From: Andeanibacterium fulvum
GTDB lineage: Bacteria > Pseudomonadota > Alphaproteobacteria > Sphingomonadales > Sphingomonadaceae
Reading direction: 5' to 3'
Assembly: GCF_037154085.1 (NCBI RefSeq)
Contig: NZ_JBANRM010000001.1
Location: forward strand, 496,001-560,000
Length of the DNA: 64,000 bases
Position numbers and translations under genes: made by a program. The notes under the pieces were generated by a model that saw nothing but the letters and a program-made list of their open reading frames with translations, made no database searches and had not been told where the DNA came from. Shown here piece by piece: positions 31,240 to 39,820 of this stretch (position 1 is its first letter; each line of letters starts with the position of its first letter).

Positions 31240-33240
31240 TCACTTCACATATTTGGCGTACCAGCCCAGCCAGCGCTGCATCCGGTCCACGATGTAGCTC
31301 GGTCGCGTAAAGCCGTGGGTCTGATCGGGATAGACCACCAGTTCGGTGTCCACTCGCCGCACCTTGAGCGCCTGATACATCTGTTCGCTGGCCCAGGTCG
31401 GCACATTCACGTCAGCCGAGCCGACCATGAACATCGTCGGCGTGGTGATCCGGTCGGCATGGAGGAACGGGTAGGAGTTCTTGATCCACACATCCGTGTT
31501 CTCCCAGGGCAGGCCCAGTTCGACGTCATATTCGACGACATATTGGTCCGTACCGAAGCCGAGCAGGACATTGGCGATCGACGCACCGGCCATGGCCGCC
31601 TTGAAGCGATGGTCAGAGGTGACGAGGTAATTGGTGGACATGCCGCCATAGGACCAGCCGCCCACCACCAGTCGTTCGGGGTCCGCAATGCCCCTGGCCA
31701 CCGCATCGTCCACGGCAGCGAGATCGTCTTCCACGTCCACCGTGCCCCAGGCAGCGTTGATGCCCGAGGCATAGGCCGTACCCCGCCCGGTGCTGCCGCG
31801 CGGATTAGGCGTCAGCACGGCAAAGCCGGCGCCGGCGAAAACCTGCTGCCACATGTCGAAGCTGTAATCGTACTGCGCCGCCGGGCCGCCATGGGGATGC
31901 AGGATGGTCTTGAGCTTCTCGCCCGCCTTTGCCCCCACAGGGACCATCACGAAGCCATGAACTTCAGTGCCGTCCTTGCTCTTGTAGGACGTGAACTTGG
32001 CATCGGCGAAATCGATGCCCTTCATCCAGTCGGCATTATGGCTGGTGAGCGGCCGCAGCTTGCCCGCGTCCAGCGCGTAAAGCTCGAACGGCTTCGTCGG
32101 CGTCGAATAGGTCACCACCGTGCGGCTGCCGGAGGAACTGGGGCTGCGCAGCACGAATTCCCCGCCTGACACAACCGACACCTTGCCCCCACCTGAGGGC
32201 ACGGAGGCGAGCTTCATCTGCCCGTCATCCTCCACGATGAAGCGCAGCGCCTTGCCGTCGGCGGTCCATTCCGGATTGTAGACATTGCGGTCCTGCCCCT
32301 TGGTAAGGATCGCGGGCTCGCCGCCGCCGGACGATACGACTGCAAGGTCGCTCGCCGCATACCACAGCAGCTTGGGATCGCCGCCGCGCACATAGGCGAT
32401 CTTCGACCCGTCAGGGCTCCACACCGGATAGGACCCGAAGTCCGGATTGGCGTCCGCCCCTTCATAGGTGGTGAGTTGCAGCGGCGCGGCACCGGGCGCA
32501 TCGACGCGCGCGACGAAGATATCGTAATTATGCGATCGCTCCGCATCCGGCCCCCGGCGCGAGACGAAGGCCACGCGGCTGGAATCGGGCGACCAGGCCG
32601 GGAATGCCTCGTCATAATCGCCATCGGCCATGCGCTGCGCCTTGCCGGTGGCGAGATCGTAGAGCCACAGGCGCGAACGTTCCTTGCCCAGATAGCCGAC
32701 GCCGTCGATCTTGAAGTGATAGCGGTCGATCACGATCGGCAGCGGAATGTCTTCGCCATCCTTGGTCTTCTTCGGATCTTCGGGCTTGTCGGCCACGATC
32801 AGGGCAAGGCGCTTGCCATCGGGCGACCAGGCGAAATCCTCCACCGATCCCTCGATGCCGTCCACTGGACTGGCCTCACCGCCTGCCATGGGCAAAATCC
32901 AGAGCCGGGACTGCTCCTTCTCGTCATTGCGGGAGGAGAGGAAGCCGACCTGTTTGCCGTCAGGGCTGAACTTGGGGCTGCTTTCGCTCTCCCCCTTGCG
33001 TGAAGTGAGCTGGCGCGGGCCGCTACCGTCCCAAGGGGCGAGCCAGATGTGAGAGACCGGCTCGTCCGCGTCCAGATCCGCGCTCGTCACCGTATAGACC
33101 GCCGCATCGCCCGAGGGCGAAAGGTCCGGCTCGGAGACGAGAATCTCCTTCACTTGGTCCTCGGGCGTCACCGGGCGAGCCAGCGCGGTGAGCGGCTGAA
33201 GCGAAAGGACGAGCGCAGTAGCGGTGAAAAGCAGACGCAT
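31240..33240 (-). CDS. secreted S9 family peptidase (DPP/acylaminoacyl-peptidase type)
   Basis: This is the third S9 peptidase of the window, 666 residues. The signal peptide is MRLLFTATALVLSLQPLTAL, cleaved near ARP. The propeller region shows TolB-like WD-type repeats (SPDGKQVGFLSSRND, SPDGKRLALIV, SPDSSRVAFVSRR, SPDGSKIAYVRGG). The hydrolase domain carries Ser530 (GGWSYGGMST), Asp610 (GSADVN) and His642 (DQTHGF). It is more distant from the tandem pair at 2-6 kb than those two are from each other. It ends 4 bp after the convergent SnoaL-like lipoprotein gene. Confidence 0.92.
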   Translation of the reverse strand: MRLLFTATALVLSLQPLTALARPVTPEDQVKEILVSEPDLSPSGDAAVYTVTSADLDADEPVSHIWLAPWDGSGPRQLTSRKGESESSPKFSPDGKQVGFLSSRNDEKEQSRLWILPMAGGEASPVDGIEGSVEDFAWSPDGKRLALIVADKPEDPKKTKDGEDIPLPIVIDRYHFKIDGVGYLGKERSRLWLYDLATGKAQRMADGDYDEAFPAWSPDSSRVAFVSRRGPDAERSHNYDIFVARVDAPGAAPLQLTTYEGADANPDFGSYPVWSPDGSKIAYVRGGDPKLLWYAASDLAVVSSGGGEPAILTKGQDRNVYNPEWTADGKALRFIVEDDGQMKLASVPSGGGKVSVVSGGEFVLRSPSSSGSRTVVTYSTPTKPFELYALDAGKLRPLTSHNADWMKGIDFADAKFTSYKSKDGTEVHGFVMVPVGAKAGEKLKTILHPHGGPAAQYDYSFDMWQQVFAGAGFAVLTPNPRGSTGRGTAYASGINAAWGTVDVEDDLAAVDDAVARGIADPERLVVGGWSYGGMSTNYLVTSDHRFKAAMAGASIANVLLGFGTDQYVVEYDVELGLPWENTDVWIKNSYPFLHADRITTPTMFMVGSADVNVPTWASEQMYQALKVRRVDTELVVYPDQTHGFTRPSYIVDRMQRWLGWYAKYVK

Positions 33241-33299
33241 GGAACATTTCCCCCGGTTTCAGAGGATACTTCTTACGCGTTTGAAGCGCCTGCACAATC

Positions 33300-33328
33300 C
33301 CGGGGTGGCTCTCGCGAGCCCACCCCGG
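33300..33328 (-). terminator. hairpin after carotenoid oxygenase gene
   Basis: CCGGGGTGG pairs with CCACCCCGG around an 11-base loop, 7 bp beyond the stop of the carotenoid oxygenase gene on the minus strand. No T-run follows on that strand, so termination strength is uncertain; the plus-strand reading is followed by AAGAAATTT. Confidence 0.45.
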
Positions 33329-33335
33329 AAGAAAT

Positions 33336-34802
33336 TTACGCCACGCCCAGATGCTTTGCGGTCGACCAGTTGCCGTGCAGACCCTGCCTGATCTTTACGG
33401 GCAGCTTGGCCCGCGCAATCGGGCCTTCATCGATCCGCTGCGCATCGAAGAAACACAGGTCCGAATAATTGGCTACATGATCGTCCACCAGGGCGACGAT
33501 ATAGCCCTCGCCTTCGGCGGCATTGGCCGATTTGGGAATGAAGCAGGGCTCCTGGATGCCGCTGGTCGGGCCCGGCCACCAGCTCTTGGTGTCGCCGGTC
33601 GAAAGATCGATGTGACACAAGGTGTTGAGCGCGCCCACGAAGGGCCCCGGAGGGCCTTCATAGCGGGCATGCGGATCGAAGGCGATCATCCAGCCATGGC
33701 GATAGGCCTGCCCGGCGTAACGGTCGTCGATCCGGGGGAACTCGTCGGCGATGCTGGTCATCTGCTCGACCTGCTCGAACTCCTCCCCATTGCTCGACAT
33801 GTCGACTGTCCAGCGGGTGAGATAGGAGAGCCCGCCGATGGGATCGAACGGTGCGCCGGTCACGTCGGGGAAGAAGGGGAAGCTGTTCTTCGCCGCGATG
33901 GGCAGGTCGAAATAGATCTTCGTGCCATCGTTGAAGGCATTCATCACATGACCGGTGAAGCAATTGGCCGGCGCCTTGAACCAGCGCAAATCCTTTGCCG
34001 TGGCGCCCGGCTTGCGCGGCAGCACCGCCAGCCAGGTGGGCAGCGAATGATCGAACCCGAAATAGGGCATCCGCTTTTCCAGCCGCTCCATGTTGGTGAT
34101 GCAGGGCATCACGTTCCACACGGCGTAATCCTGCGTAATGCCGAAATCGTGCATCATGCACAGATACTTGTTCTCAAACGGAATTTCGAACAGCAACTCG
34201 CCCGAGGGGCTGATCTCGAAATAACTCATGTCATAGGTCATCGGCCCCTTCGACATGTAGGAGAAGGCGCACATATTGCCCGTGACCGGATCGATCTTGG
34301 GGTGGGCGCAGAAGGTCTTCGCCTCCAGCCTGCCGCCGAAATCGGTATAGCCGAAGCTGTCCAGCGAATTGGGGTCCATGACGAGACAGGGGCTATCCTC
34401 CTTCATCGCATAGAGCTTGCCGGCGTGGACCATCACATTGGTGTTGGCCGTGCCCCTGATCTGCCCCGCGACGGAAGGATCGTCGGTCAGGTGGTTGCGA
34501 TAATGGCCGAAGAGCGAGCGCCCGGCCTTGTTCTCCAGCTTCCACTTGTCGGTATGGGCATAACGCTGCCTGAAATCGACCTTGCCGTCATGCACGCGGA
34601 ACATACTGACCATGCCGTCGCCGTTGAAGAACTGGTCGTCCTCGAACATCGGCGCGAACTGGTTATCCGGATGGACACGGTGGAACGCGCCGTTGAGTTC
34701 GGCCGGAATCTCGCCTTCCACTTCCATGTCGAGAATATCGCCCTGCAGGCGCAAGGGCCGAAGCGTCCCGGTGAAACCCGGATTGTTCGGAAAATGGGTC
34801 AT
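33336..34802 (-). CDS. carotenoid oxygenase family (RPE65/lignostilbene dioxygenase-like) protein
   Basis: This 488-residue non-heme iron enzyme cleaves or isomerises an alkene bond in carotenoids, stilbenes or related compounds. The four iron-ligand histidines are His167 (FCAHPKID), His218 (MMHDFGIT), His285 (FTGHVMNAF) and His476 (GLHGNW), which is the complete family set. The N-terminal FHRVHPDNQFAPMFEDD and DGMVSMFRV are typical. The ATG at 34802 is eight bases after GGAGAG. There is no signal peptide. The sequence suggests a lignostilbene/apocarotenoid dioxygenase, but the substrate cannot be assigned from sequence. Confidence 0.92.
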   Translation of the reverse strand: MTHFPNNPGFTGTLRPLRLQGDILDMEVEGEIPAELNGAFHRVHPDNQFAPMFEDDQFFNGDGMVSMFRVHDGKVDFRQRYAHTDKWKLENKAGRSLFGHYRNHLTDDPSVAGQIRGTANTNVMVHAGKLYAMKEDSPCLVMDPNSLDSFGYTDFGGRLEAKTFCAHPKIDPVTGNMCAFSYMSKGPMTYDMSYFEISPSGELLFEIPFENKYLCMMHDFGITQDYAVWNVMPCITNMERLEKRMPYFGFDHSLPTWLAVLPRKPGATAKDLRWFKAPANCFTGHVMNAFNDGTKIYFDLPIAAKNSFPFFPDVTGAPFDPIGGLSYLTRWTVDMSSNGEEFEQVEQMTSIADEFPRIDDRYAGQAYRHGWMIAFDPHARYEGPPGPFVGALNTLCHIDLSTGDTKSWWPGPTSGIQEPCFIPKSANAAEGEGYIVALVDDHVANYSDLCFFDAQRIDEGPIARAKLPVKIRQGLHGNWSTAKHLGVA

Positions 34803-34964
34803 CGCATCGTCTCTCCGCATGAGTTCTTGGACTCGTGGCAGCAGAGCGATAGCTCGCGGGCCTCCCCAGCGAATTGATCGAAGGCAAAACGCTATCCGGC
34901 GGATCAAGATTGCGCCGTGTGGCCGGGGGGCGCGAGGGGGGAGTACGCCCGCCCGGCCGGCGGA

Positions 34965-36767
34965 TCAGTCGATCCGCATGGCGATCTCCGCCTCACCGTC
35001 GCGGGTACGCAGGGTCAGGCGATCCCCTGTGCGGCGGTACTGGAAGAGGAGATCTCCGTCGGGAATGAAGAGTTGACGCTCGTTGACCTGATAGGATTGC
35101 CAGATCTCGTCACCCTCGTCCTTCCCGCCGGGATAGGTAATAAAGTCGTTGTCGTTCGTGATCTCGATCACGTCGCCGCGCCGCACATCGCTGACGCCTT
35201 TGAAATAGGTAACCTTCCAGCGACCGACCAGTTCAAGCGGGCGCAATTCAGCCGGCACTTCTCCCCGATACCCCGCCAGATAGGCCATCCGGTCGCGCAG
35301 GCTACCGATCAGTTCCTCTTCATTACCGAAGCCCTCATGCCCGCCGGCAGACAGGCGGCTGTCCAGCCCGTCCAGCGTGGCGAAGGCCGCCTTCTTGTCA
35401 TTGCGGACGTGATATTGATCGAGCGCCTGGGTGAGCGAGACATATTCGTCCACCAGTGCCATGGCCGCCCCCAGCCGCGCGGGCGCGGGGCCGTCGGGCT
35501 GTGTCACCGTCAGCCGGTCGCCGCCCTCTTTGCCGGTGACCGCATCGACATAGGCCAGCTTCACCTCCAGCAGCGGACTGCCGGGGTCGAGCGGCGCCAG
35601 CGGCAGGTGATCGCGCGCGGAATCCCGCCCGAGCGAGGCGTAGATTCCACCGCCATTGCTCGAAAGGAAAGCCGTGCCGATCGTCACGGTGACGGTGCCG
35701 TCCTGCGCCTGCGTCATCAGCCCATCGGGCACGCCGAACACGCCGGTGATCGCATAGCCTTCGGGCGGGGTCATGGAGATCGCGATGTTCTGCGCGACCT
35801 CGCTGGTCATGTTGCGGAATTCCTTGTCGAACAGATCGCTCGCCCTGCGATCCTGCTCGATGAAGAACAGATTGCCGCCCGGCGCGCTGGAGACCCTGGC
35901 GGCCAGCGCACCGTCATAATGCACGCCCACGCCGATAGTGGTGAGTCCAACCCCGCGCGCGGAACCGGCACTGGCCTGTGCCATGAAGCCTGCCGCGCTG
36001 GTGTTCCCGACATTGGGGTTTTCGTCAGTGAACAGCATCAGCCTTGTCTTGCCCCTGCTCTGCGGCAGTTCGGCATAGGCCGTGTCGTAACCCAGCTTCA
36101 GCCCGGCCTCGAGATAAGTGGAGCCGTCGATCTGGATGGAATCGATTGCGTTCAGAATGTCTCCGCGATGGCCCGCCACATCCATTACCGGCAGGTGGAC
36201 ATTGGTCGTGGAGCCATACAGGACGATCCCGAAGCGATCTGCCTCGCCCATTTGCGAGACCACCGAAAGCAGCGCTTCCTTGACCTTGGCGATGGGCGCC
36301 CCGTCCATCGAGCCGGAACGATCCACCACGGCCACCAGGCTCAGCGGCGCGGCCTTCCAGCTTTCCGCATCGATGTTGGAATCGAAATCCAGCCCCACAA
36401 ACCACGCATCCTGCGGACGCAGCGGCAGGTCGGCCTTGATTGCATGGCCCACCAGGCAAAAGGTCTGGCGGCAGTTCTCGCGGCGCGGCAGGGTCAGGTC
36501 GTGCTCGCCCAGTAGACCCTCCATGGTGAGGCTGCCCAGCGGCGGCATGAACTCATTGCCGCCATCGAAGGATATTTCCCGGAAATGCCGGATGTCCTGT
36601 GCCCCGCCTTGCCGGATGGTGCCGGTAACGATGATCGGAGCGTAGAGCTGCTCATCCTCCTGCTCCTCCTGCGCGAAGGCGGGTGCGGCCAATGCACCCA
36701 GCATCGCCGCCGGTACTGCGCCCGCAAGTAATGCGCGGCGGATCGAATGATGGAATTTCATCGTCAT
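34965..36767 (-). CDS. exported von Willebrand factor A domain protein with IVTGT N-terminus
   Basis: This 600-residue protein has a signal peptide (about 1-32, ending AFAQ). Just after it comes LYAPIIVTGTIRQGGAQDIRH, which resembles the start of TonB-dependent receptor plugs. A vWA domain follows, with the MIDAS motif VVDRSGSM (Asp149, Ser151, Ser153) and LMLFTDENPNVGNT downstream. After the vWA domain is a beta-rich C-terminal region (TVTVTIGTAFLSSNGGG and EVKLAYVDAVTGKEGG), then a helical segment and a small C-terminal lipocalin-like strand region. It is probably periplasmic or surface associated. Its function is unknown. The GGGAGAGG sequence supports the ATG at 36767. Confidence 0.85.
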   Translation of the reverse strand: MTMKFHHSIRRALLAGAVPAAMLGALAAPAFAQEEQEDEQLYAPIIVTGTIRQGGAQDIRHFREISFDGGNEFMPPLGSLTMEGLLGEHDLTLPRRENCRQTFCLVGHAIKADLPLRPQDAWFVGLDFDSNIDAESWKAAPLSLVAVVDRSGSMDGAPIAKVKEALLSVVSQMGEADRFGIVLYGSTTNVHLPVMDVAGHRGDILNAIDSIQIDGSTYLEAGLKLGYDTAYAELPQSRGKTRLMLFTDENPNVGNTSAAGFMAQASAGSARGVGLTTIGVGVHYDGALAARVSSAPGGNLFFIEQDRRASDLFDKEFRNMTSEVAQNIAISMTPPEGYAITGVFGVPDGLMTQAQDGTVTVTIGTAFLSSNGGGIYASLGRDSARDHLPLAPLDPGSPLLEVKLAYVDAVTGKEGGDRLTVTQPDGPAPARLGAAMALVDEYVSLTQALDQYHVRNDKKAAFATLDGLDSRLSAGGHEGFGNEEELIGSLRDRMAYLAGYRGEVPAELRPLELVGRWKVTYFKGVSDVRRGDVIEITNDNDFITYPGGKDEGDEIWQSYQVNERQLFIPDGDLLFQYRRTGDRLTLRTRDGEAEIAMRID

Positions 36768-36901
36768 GCCCCTCTCCCGTCATGCGACTCAATTGGGAGG
36801 AGGCTATACGAAATTTTCCAGAATAAGAAGGAATTTGTAATTTTGTTATTCAACACTACAATAATTGTAAGCGAATCATACTAAATCATATAATATGCTT
36901 A
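36768..36901. other. AT-rich intergenic island with candidate promoter
   Basis: This 134-bp gap between the vWA gene and the end of the MOSC gene is far more AT-rich than its surroundings, especially 36830-36900. On the plus strand TTGTAA (36865-36870) and TATAAT (36889-36894) are 18 bp apart, pointing antisense into the MOSC gene. The minus-strand promoter of the vWA gene should also lie here but I cannot place it. Confidence 0.4.
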
Positions 36902-37459
36902 CTACACCGGACCGAGCGGAACGGGCTTTTCCGGCACCCACTGCACTTCCACCCTGTCGCCGCTGCGCACTTCCCCGCCCTGCAGAACGATTGCCATCAC
37001 GCCTGCCTTGCGGATCAGCGATCCATCGGCAGCGCGGCCCAGCACTGCCGCCATGGTGCCCGGCGCAATGTTGTCGTCGATCTGGCGGCATGGATTGCGC
37101 AGGCCGGTGATCTCGATCAGCACGTCCCTGCCAAGCGACAGCCGCGTTCCGGCGGAAAGGCCCAGCAGGTCGATACCGCGTGTGGTAATATTCTCACCCA
37201 ATTGCCCCGGCGCCACGTCGAAACCCTTGCTGGCCAGTTCGTCCAGCAATTCAGCATGGATCAGGTGAAGCTGCCGCAGATTGGGGGCTGCCGGATCTCT
37301 CGCCACGCGGGATCGATGCTGCACGGTGCGGCCTGCATGCGCATCACCCTCCACACCCAGCCCGGCGATGATGTGTAACAGGCCGCGCGGTCGCTTCGAA
37401 AAGCGATGTTCGCCATCGCTGGCCAGAGCGACGATAGTTCCCTGCATGGCCAGATGCAT
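36902..37459 (-). CDS. MOSC domain protein
   Basis: This 185-residue MOSC-domain protein is of the family found at the C-terminus of molybdenum cofactor sulfurase. Family features are GLLHIIAGLGVEGDAHAGRTVQHRSR, GQLGENITTRGIDL, LEITGLRNPCRQID-type motif (here IEITGLRNPCRQID) and the C-terminal GGEVRSGDRVEV. The conserved Cys of the MOSC domain is within NPCRQ. It is likely to handle sulfur or molybdenum-cofactor chemistry; substrates of stand-alone members are mostly unknown. The first ATG at 37459 was used; MQGTIVA five residues in is an alternative. Confidence 0.88.
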   Translation of the reverse strand: MHLAMQGTIVALASDGEHRFSKRPRGLLHIIAGLGVEGDAHAGRTVQHRSRVARDPAAPNLRQLHLIHAELLDELASKGFDVAPGQLGENITTRGIDLLGLSAGTRLSLGRDVLIEITGLRNPCRQIDDNIAPGTMAAVLGRAADGSLIRKAGVMAIVLQGGEVRSGDRVEVQWVPEKPVPLGPV

Positions 37460-37665
37460 CGCTCAACATCCCTTGCCGGGCAAGACTTTCCTACAGATAC
37501 AGCTGCGTGCTAGAACCATCCTACAAATGCAATTAAATTGTTTATATTCAATATATTGACCTCAAGCCTGCCTCTCGCCAAGCGCCGGATACCAAAGCGG
37601 TTTTTCGTGTAACAGGTGTAACACCCCCCCGGTCAGTGCGGCCGAAATCTGAAACGGAGCATCCC

Positions 37666-38637
37666 ATGCCCCTGCCCGCCTCCCTTGCCAATCTGCGCAT
37701 CCCGGTGATCGGCTCTCCGCTGTTCATCATCTCGAACCCTGATCTGGTGATCGCGCAATGCAAGGCCGGGATCGTGGGCAGCTTCCCCACGCTCAACGCC
37801 CGCCCATCGGGCATGCTGGACGAATGGCTCCACCGTATCACCGAGGAACTCGCCGCGCATGATCGCGACAATCCCGACCGGCCCGCCGCGCCCTTCGCCT
37901 GCAATCTCATCGTTCACCGTTCCAACCCCCGGCTGGAGGAAGACGCAATGGTGCTGGCCAAGTGGAAAGTGCCGCTGGTCATCACTTCGCTCGGCGCGAT
38001 CGAGGACATCAACAAGGGCGTCCATTCCTGGGGCGGCATCGTGCTGCACGACATCATCAACCAGCGCTTCGCTCACAAGGCGATCGAAAAGGGCGCGGAT
38101 GGGCTGATCGCCGTGGCAGCCGGTGCGGGCGGCCATGCCGGCGCGCAATCGCCCTTCGCCCTGATGCAGGAACTGCGCGAGTGGTTCGACGGGCCAGTGG
38201 CGCTGTCGGGCGCGATTGCCCATGGCCGCTCGATCCTCGCCGCCCAGGCGATGGGGGCAGACCTCGCCTATATCGGCTCCCCCTGGATCGCGACGCCGGA
38301 GGCCAATGCCATCGATGCCTACAAGCAGGCCATCGTGGAGGGCGCGGCAGCGGATATCGTCTATTCGAACCTCTTCACCGGGGTGCACGGCAATTATCTG
38401 AAAAGCTCGATCCAGCGCACCGGGCTCGATCCCGACCATCTTCCAGAAAGCGATCCCTCCACGATGGACTTCGCCAAGGCCACCGGCAGCGAGGCGAAGG
38501 CGTGGAAGGACATCTGGGGCTCGGGCCAGGGGATCGGCGCCGTGAAGGCCGTGGAGCCTGTTTCCGTGCGGGTCGCCCGGCTGGAGGCCGAATATCAGGA
38601 AGCCAAGCGCGAGTTGGCGATCAAAGCCGGCCTGTAA
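37666..38637 (+). CDS. nitronate monooxygenase family FMN protein
   Basis: This 323-residue FMN-binding TIM-barrel protein of the 2-nitropropane dioxygenase family oxidises alkyl nitronates. The N-terminus LRIPVIGSPLFIISNPDLVIAQ and the phosphate-binding VAAGAGGHAGAQSPFALMQELRE are diagnostic. The later ALSGAIAHGRSILAAQAMGADLAYIGSPWIAT matches the flavin loop. The start at 37666 follows ACGGAG. Upstream (37530-37560) the DNA is AT-rich with several possible promoter boxes. The gene stands between the MOSC gene and a convergent hypothetical gene. Confidence 0.93.
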   Translation: MPLPASLANLRIPVIGSPLFIISNPDLVIAQCKAGIVGSFPTLNARPSGMLDEWLHRITEELAAHDRDNPDRPAAPFACNLIVHRSNPRLEEDAMVLAKWKVPLVITSLGAIEDINKGVHSWGGIVLHDIINQRFAHKAIEKGADGLIAVAAGAGGHAGAQSPFALMQELREWFDGPVALSGAIAHGRSILAAQAMGADLAYIGSPWIATPEANAIDAYKQAIVEGAAADIVYSNLFTGVHGNYLKSSIQRTGLDPDHLPESDPSTMDFAKATGSEAKAWKDIWGSGQGIGAVKAVEPVSVRVARLEAEYQEAKRELAIKAGL

Positions 38638-38643
38638 GCCTCG

Positions 38644-39195
38644 TCAGGCCGGAACTTCCTCCGCAAGGAAGTCCGGCACCGGTCGACCCGCCAGCCAGCC
38701 CAGCGTCGCGTCCCTGAACAGGCTGGCACCGGTGAGACTGCGAGCAGGCAGCCAGCAGACTGCGGCGAGACCGGGCAATTCGCACAGGCGCACGCCCAGC
38801 AGCATGAGCGAGCGCAGCACCGGCTCCAGTCCCTCCCCGCCCACCAGATGCGGACCGGGCGACAGGGTAACCGCTTCGCAATGGGTGAGCGAAGGCAGCA
38901 GGCCGAAACGGCGGGGATGGAGCAGCAGCATGCCCGGATCGCCGGGAGCAAGGCCTCGCAAGTCGAACGTGAGGCCGTTGACGCAGAGCTCGAGCCAGTC
39001 GCCATCCCCGCTCCGCGAATTGCGGGCGGAGGAGTCGAAGGTGATCGAAAACTCTCCCGATGCGGCAAGCGCGCGAACCGCACGCGGCTCTGGCCGCGCG
39101 GCAGCATCGAAGAGTAGCGAAAGTACCGGCGCGGCCTGACGGCCGCCTGTTGCGACTTCCCGTTTAATGGCCTGCCCCCTCAGTCCTTGTGCCAT
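38644..39195 (-). CDS. conserved-looking hypothetical protein, unrecognised
   Basis: I do not recognise this 183-residue protein. It has no signal peptide. It is rich in Leu, Arg, Gly and Pro, with segments such as APVLSLLFDAAARPEPRAVRALA, FDLRGLAPGDPGMLLLHPRRFG and SLMLLGVRLCELPGLAAVCWLPA. Base composition is like its neighbours, and it lies on the minus strand directly after the flavodoxin-like gene. The start is uncertain: the ATG at 39195 lacks a ribosome-binding site, and the frame is open back to 39393, so a GTG or TTG closer to 39260 could be used. That the frame is a gene is supported by its place between two stops of neighbouring genes. Confidence 0.5.
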   Translation of the reverse strand: MAQGLRGQAIKREVATGGRQAAPVLSLLFDAAARPEPRAVRALAASGEFSITFDSSARNSRSGDGDWLELCVNGLTFDLRGLAPGDPGMLLLHPRRFGLLPSLTHCEAVTLSPGPHLVGGEGLEPVLRSLMLLGVRLCELPGLAAVCWLPARSLTGASLFRDATLGWLAGRPVPDFLAEEVPA

Positions 39196-39265
39196 AAGGG
39201 TGACGCGAAAGGCCTGCCGCGTCGAGCCCCCGGCCCGCACAACCGCGTCCAAATCGGAGGAATCG

Positions 39266-39757
39266 TCAGAAGATTCCCAGCTTCGCGCCCTCGGCAAGGG
39301 CAGCCCCGAGGTCCCTGCATTGTGCCAGATCGGCTGCAGGAACATGTTTTTGGGCAAGGATCGCCTCGGGCGTCTGGGCGGCCAGATTGACAATCAACGG
39401 ATCGGCCACACGCCGCAGGCGCCACCCGGTAACGATCCGGTCGATCTGCGCCTGCGCCCCGTGCCCGTCGGAACCGGCCGCAATCAAAGTGGCGTAGGCA
39501 TGCCCTTCGACCCGGCCAAGCAGGGGATAATAGCAGCGGTCGAACAGTTCCTTCATCTCGCCGGTCATGCTGCCGAGATTTTCGGGGCAGACGAAGAGAT
39601 AGGCCCGTGCGGCCAGCAGATCTTCGGGCTGGGCATCCCGTGCCCGAACACACCGCGCGTTCCTGCCTGCACCCTCTGCTGCCGCCCGCGCCATCGCCTG
39701 CGCCGCGCCGGTTCGGCTGTGCCACAGGATCAGCAGGGGCGGAGCCGTTTCATCCAT
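39266..39757 (-). CDS. flavodoxin-like NAD(P)H-dependent oxidoreductase
   Basis: This 163-residue protein has a flavodoxin-like fold. The FMN phosphate loop is LWHSRTGAAQAMARAAAEGA near residue 11. Later strands show AYLFVCPENLGSMTGEMKELFDRCYY, which matches the NADPH-dependent FMN reductase family (COG0655). The loop YATLIAAGSDGHGAQAQIDRI is the second flavin contact region. The likely role is electron transfer or quinone/FMN reduction; the substrate is unknown. It is divergent from recJ and precedes an unrecognised gene on the same strand. Confidence 0.8.
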   Translation of the reverse strand: MDETAPPLLILWHSRTGAAQAMARAAAEGAGRNARCVRARDAQPEDLLAARAYLFVCPENLGSMTGEMKELFDRCYYPLLGRVEGHAYATLIAAGSDGHGAQAQIDRIVTGWRLRRVADPLIVNLAAQTPEAILAQKHVPAADLAQCRDLGAALAEGAKLGIF

Positions 39758-39820
39758 ACCGCAAGCATCCGGGATGGCGCGCCATTGTCAATCGCCCCGA
39801 CTCCGGGTTAGGCCGCAGGC

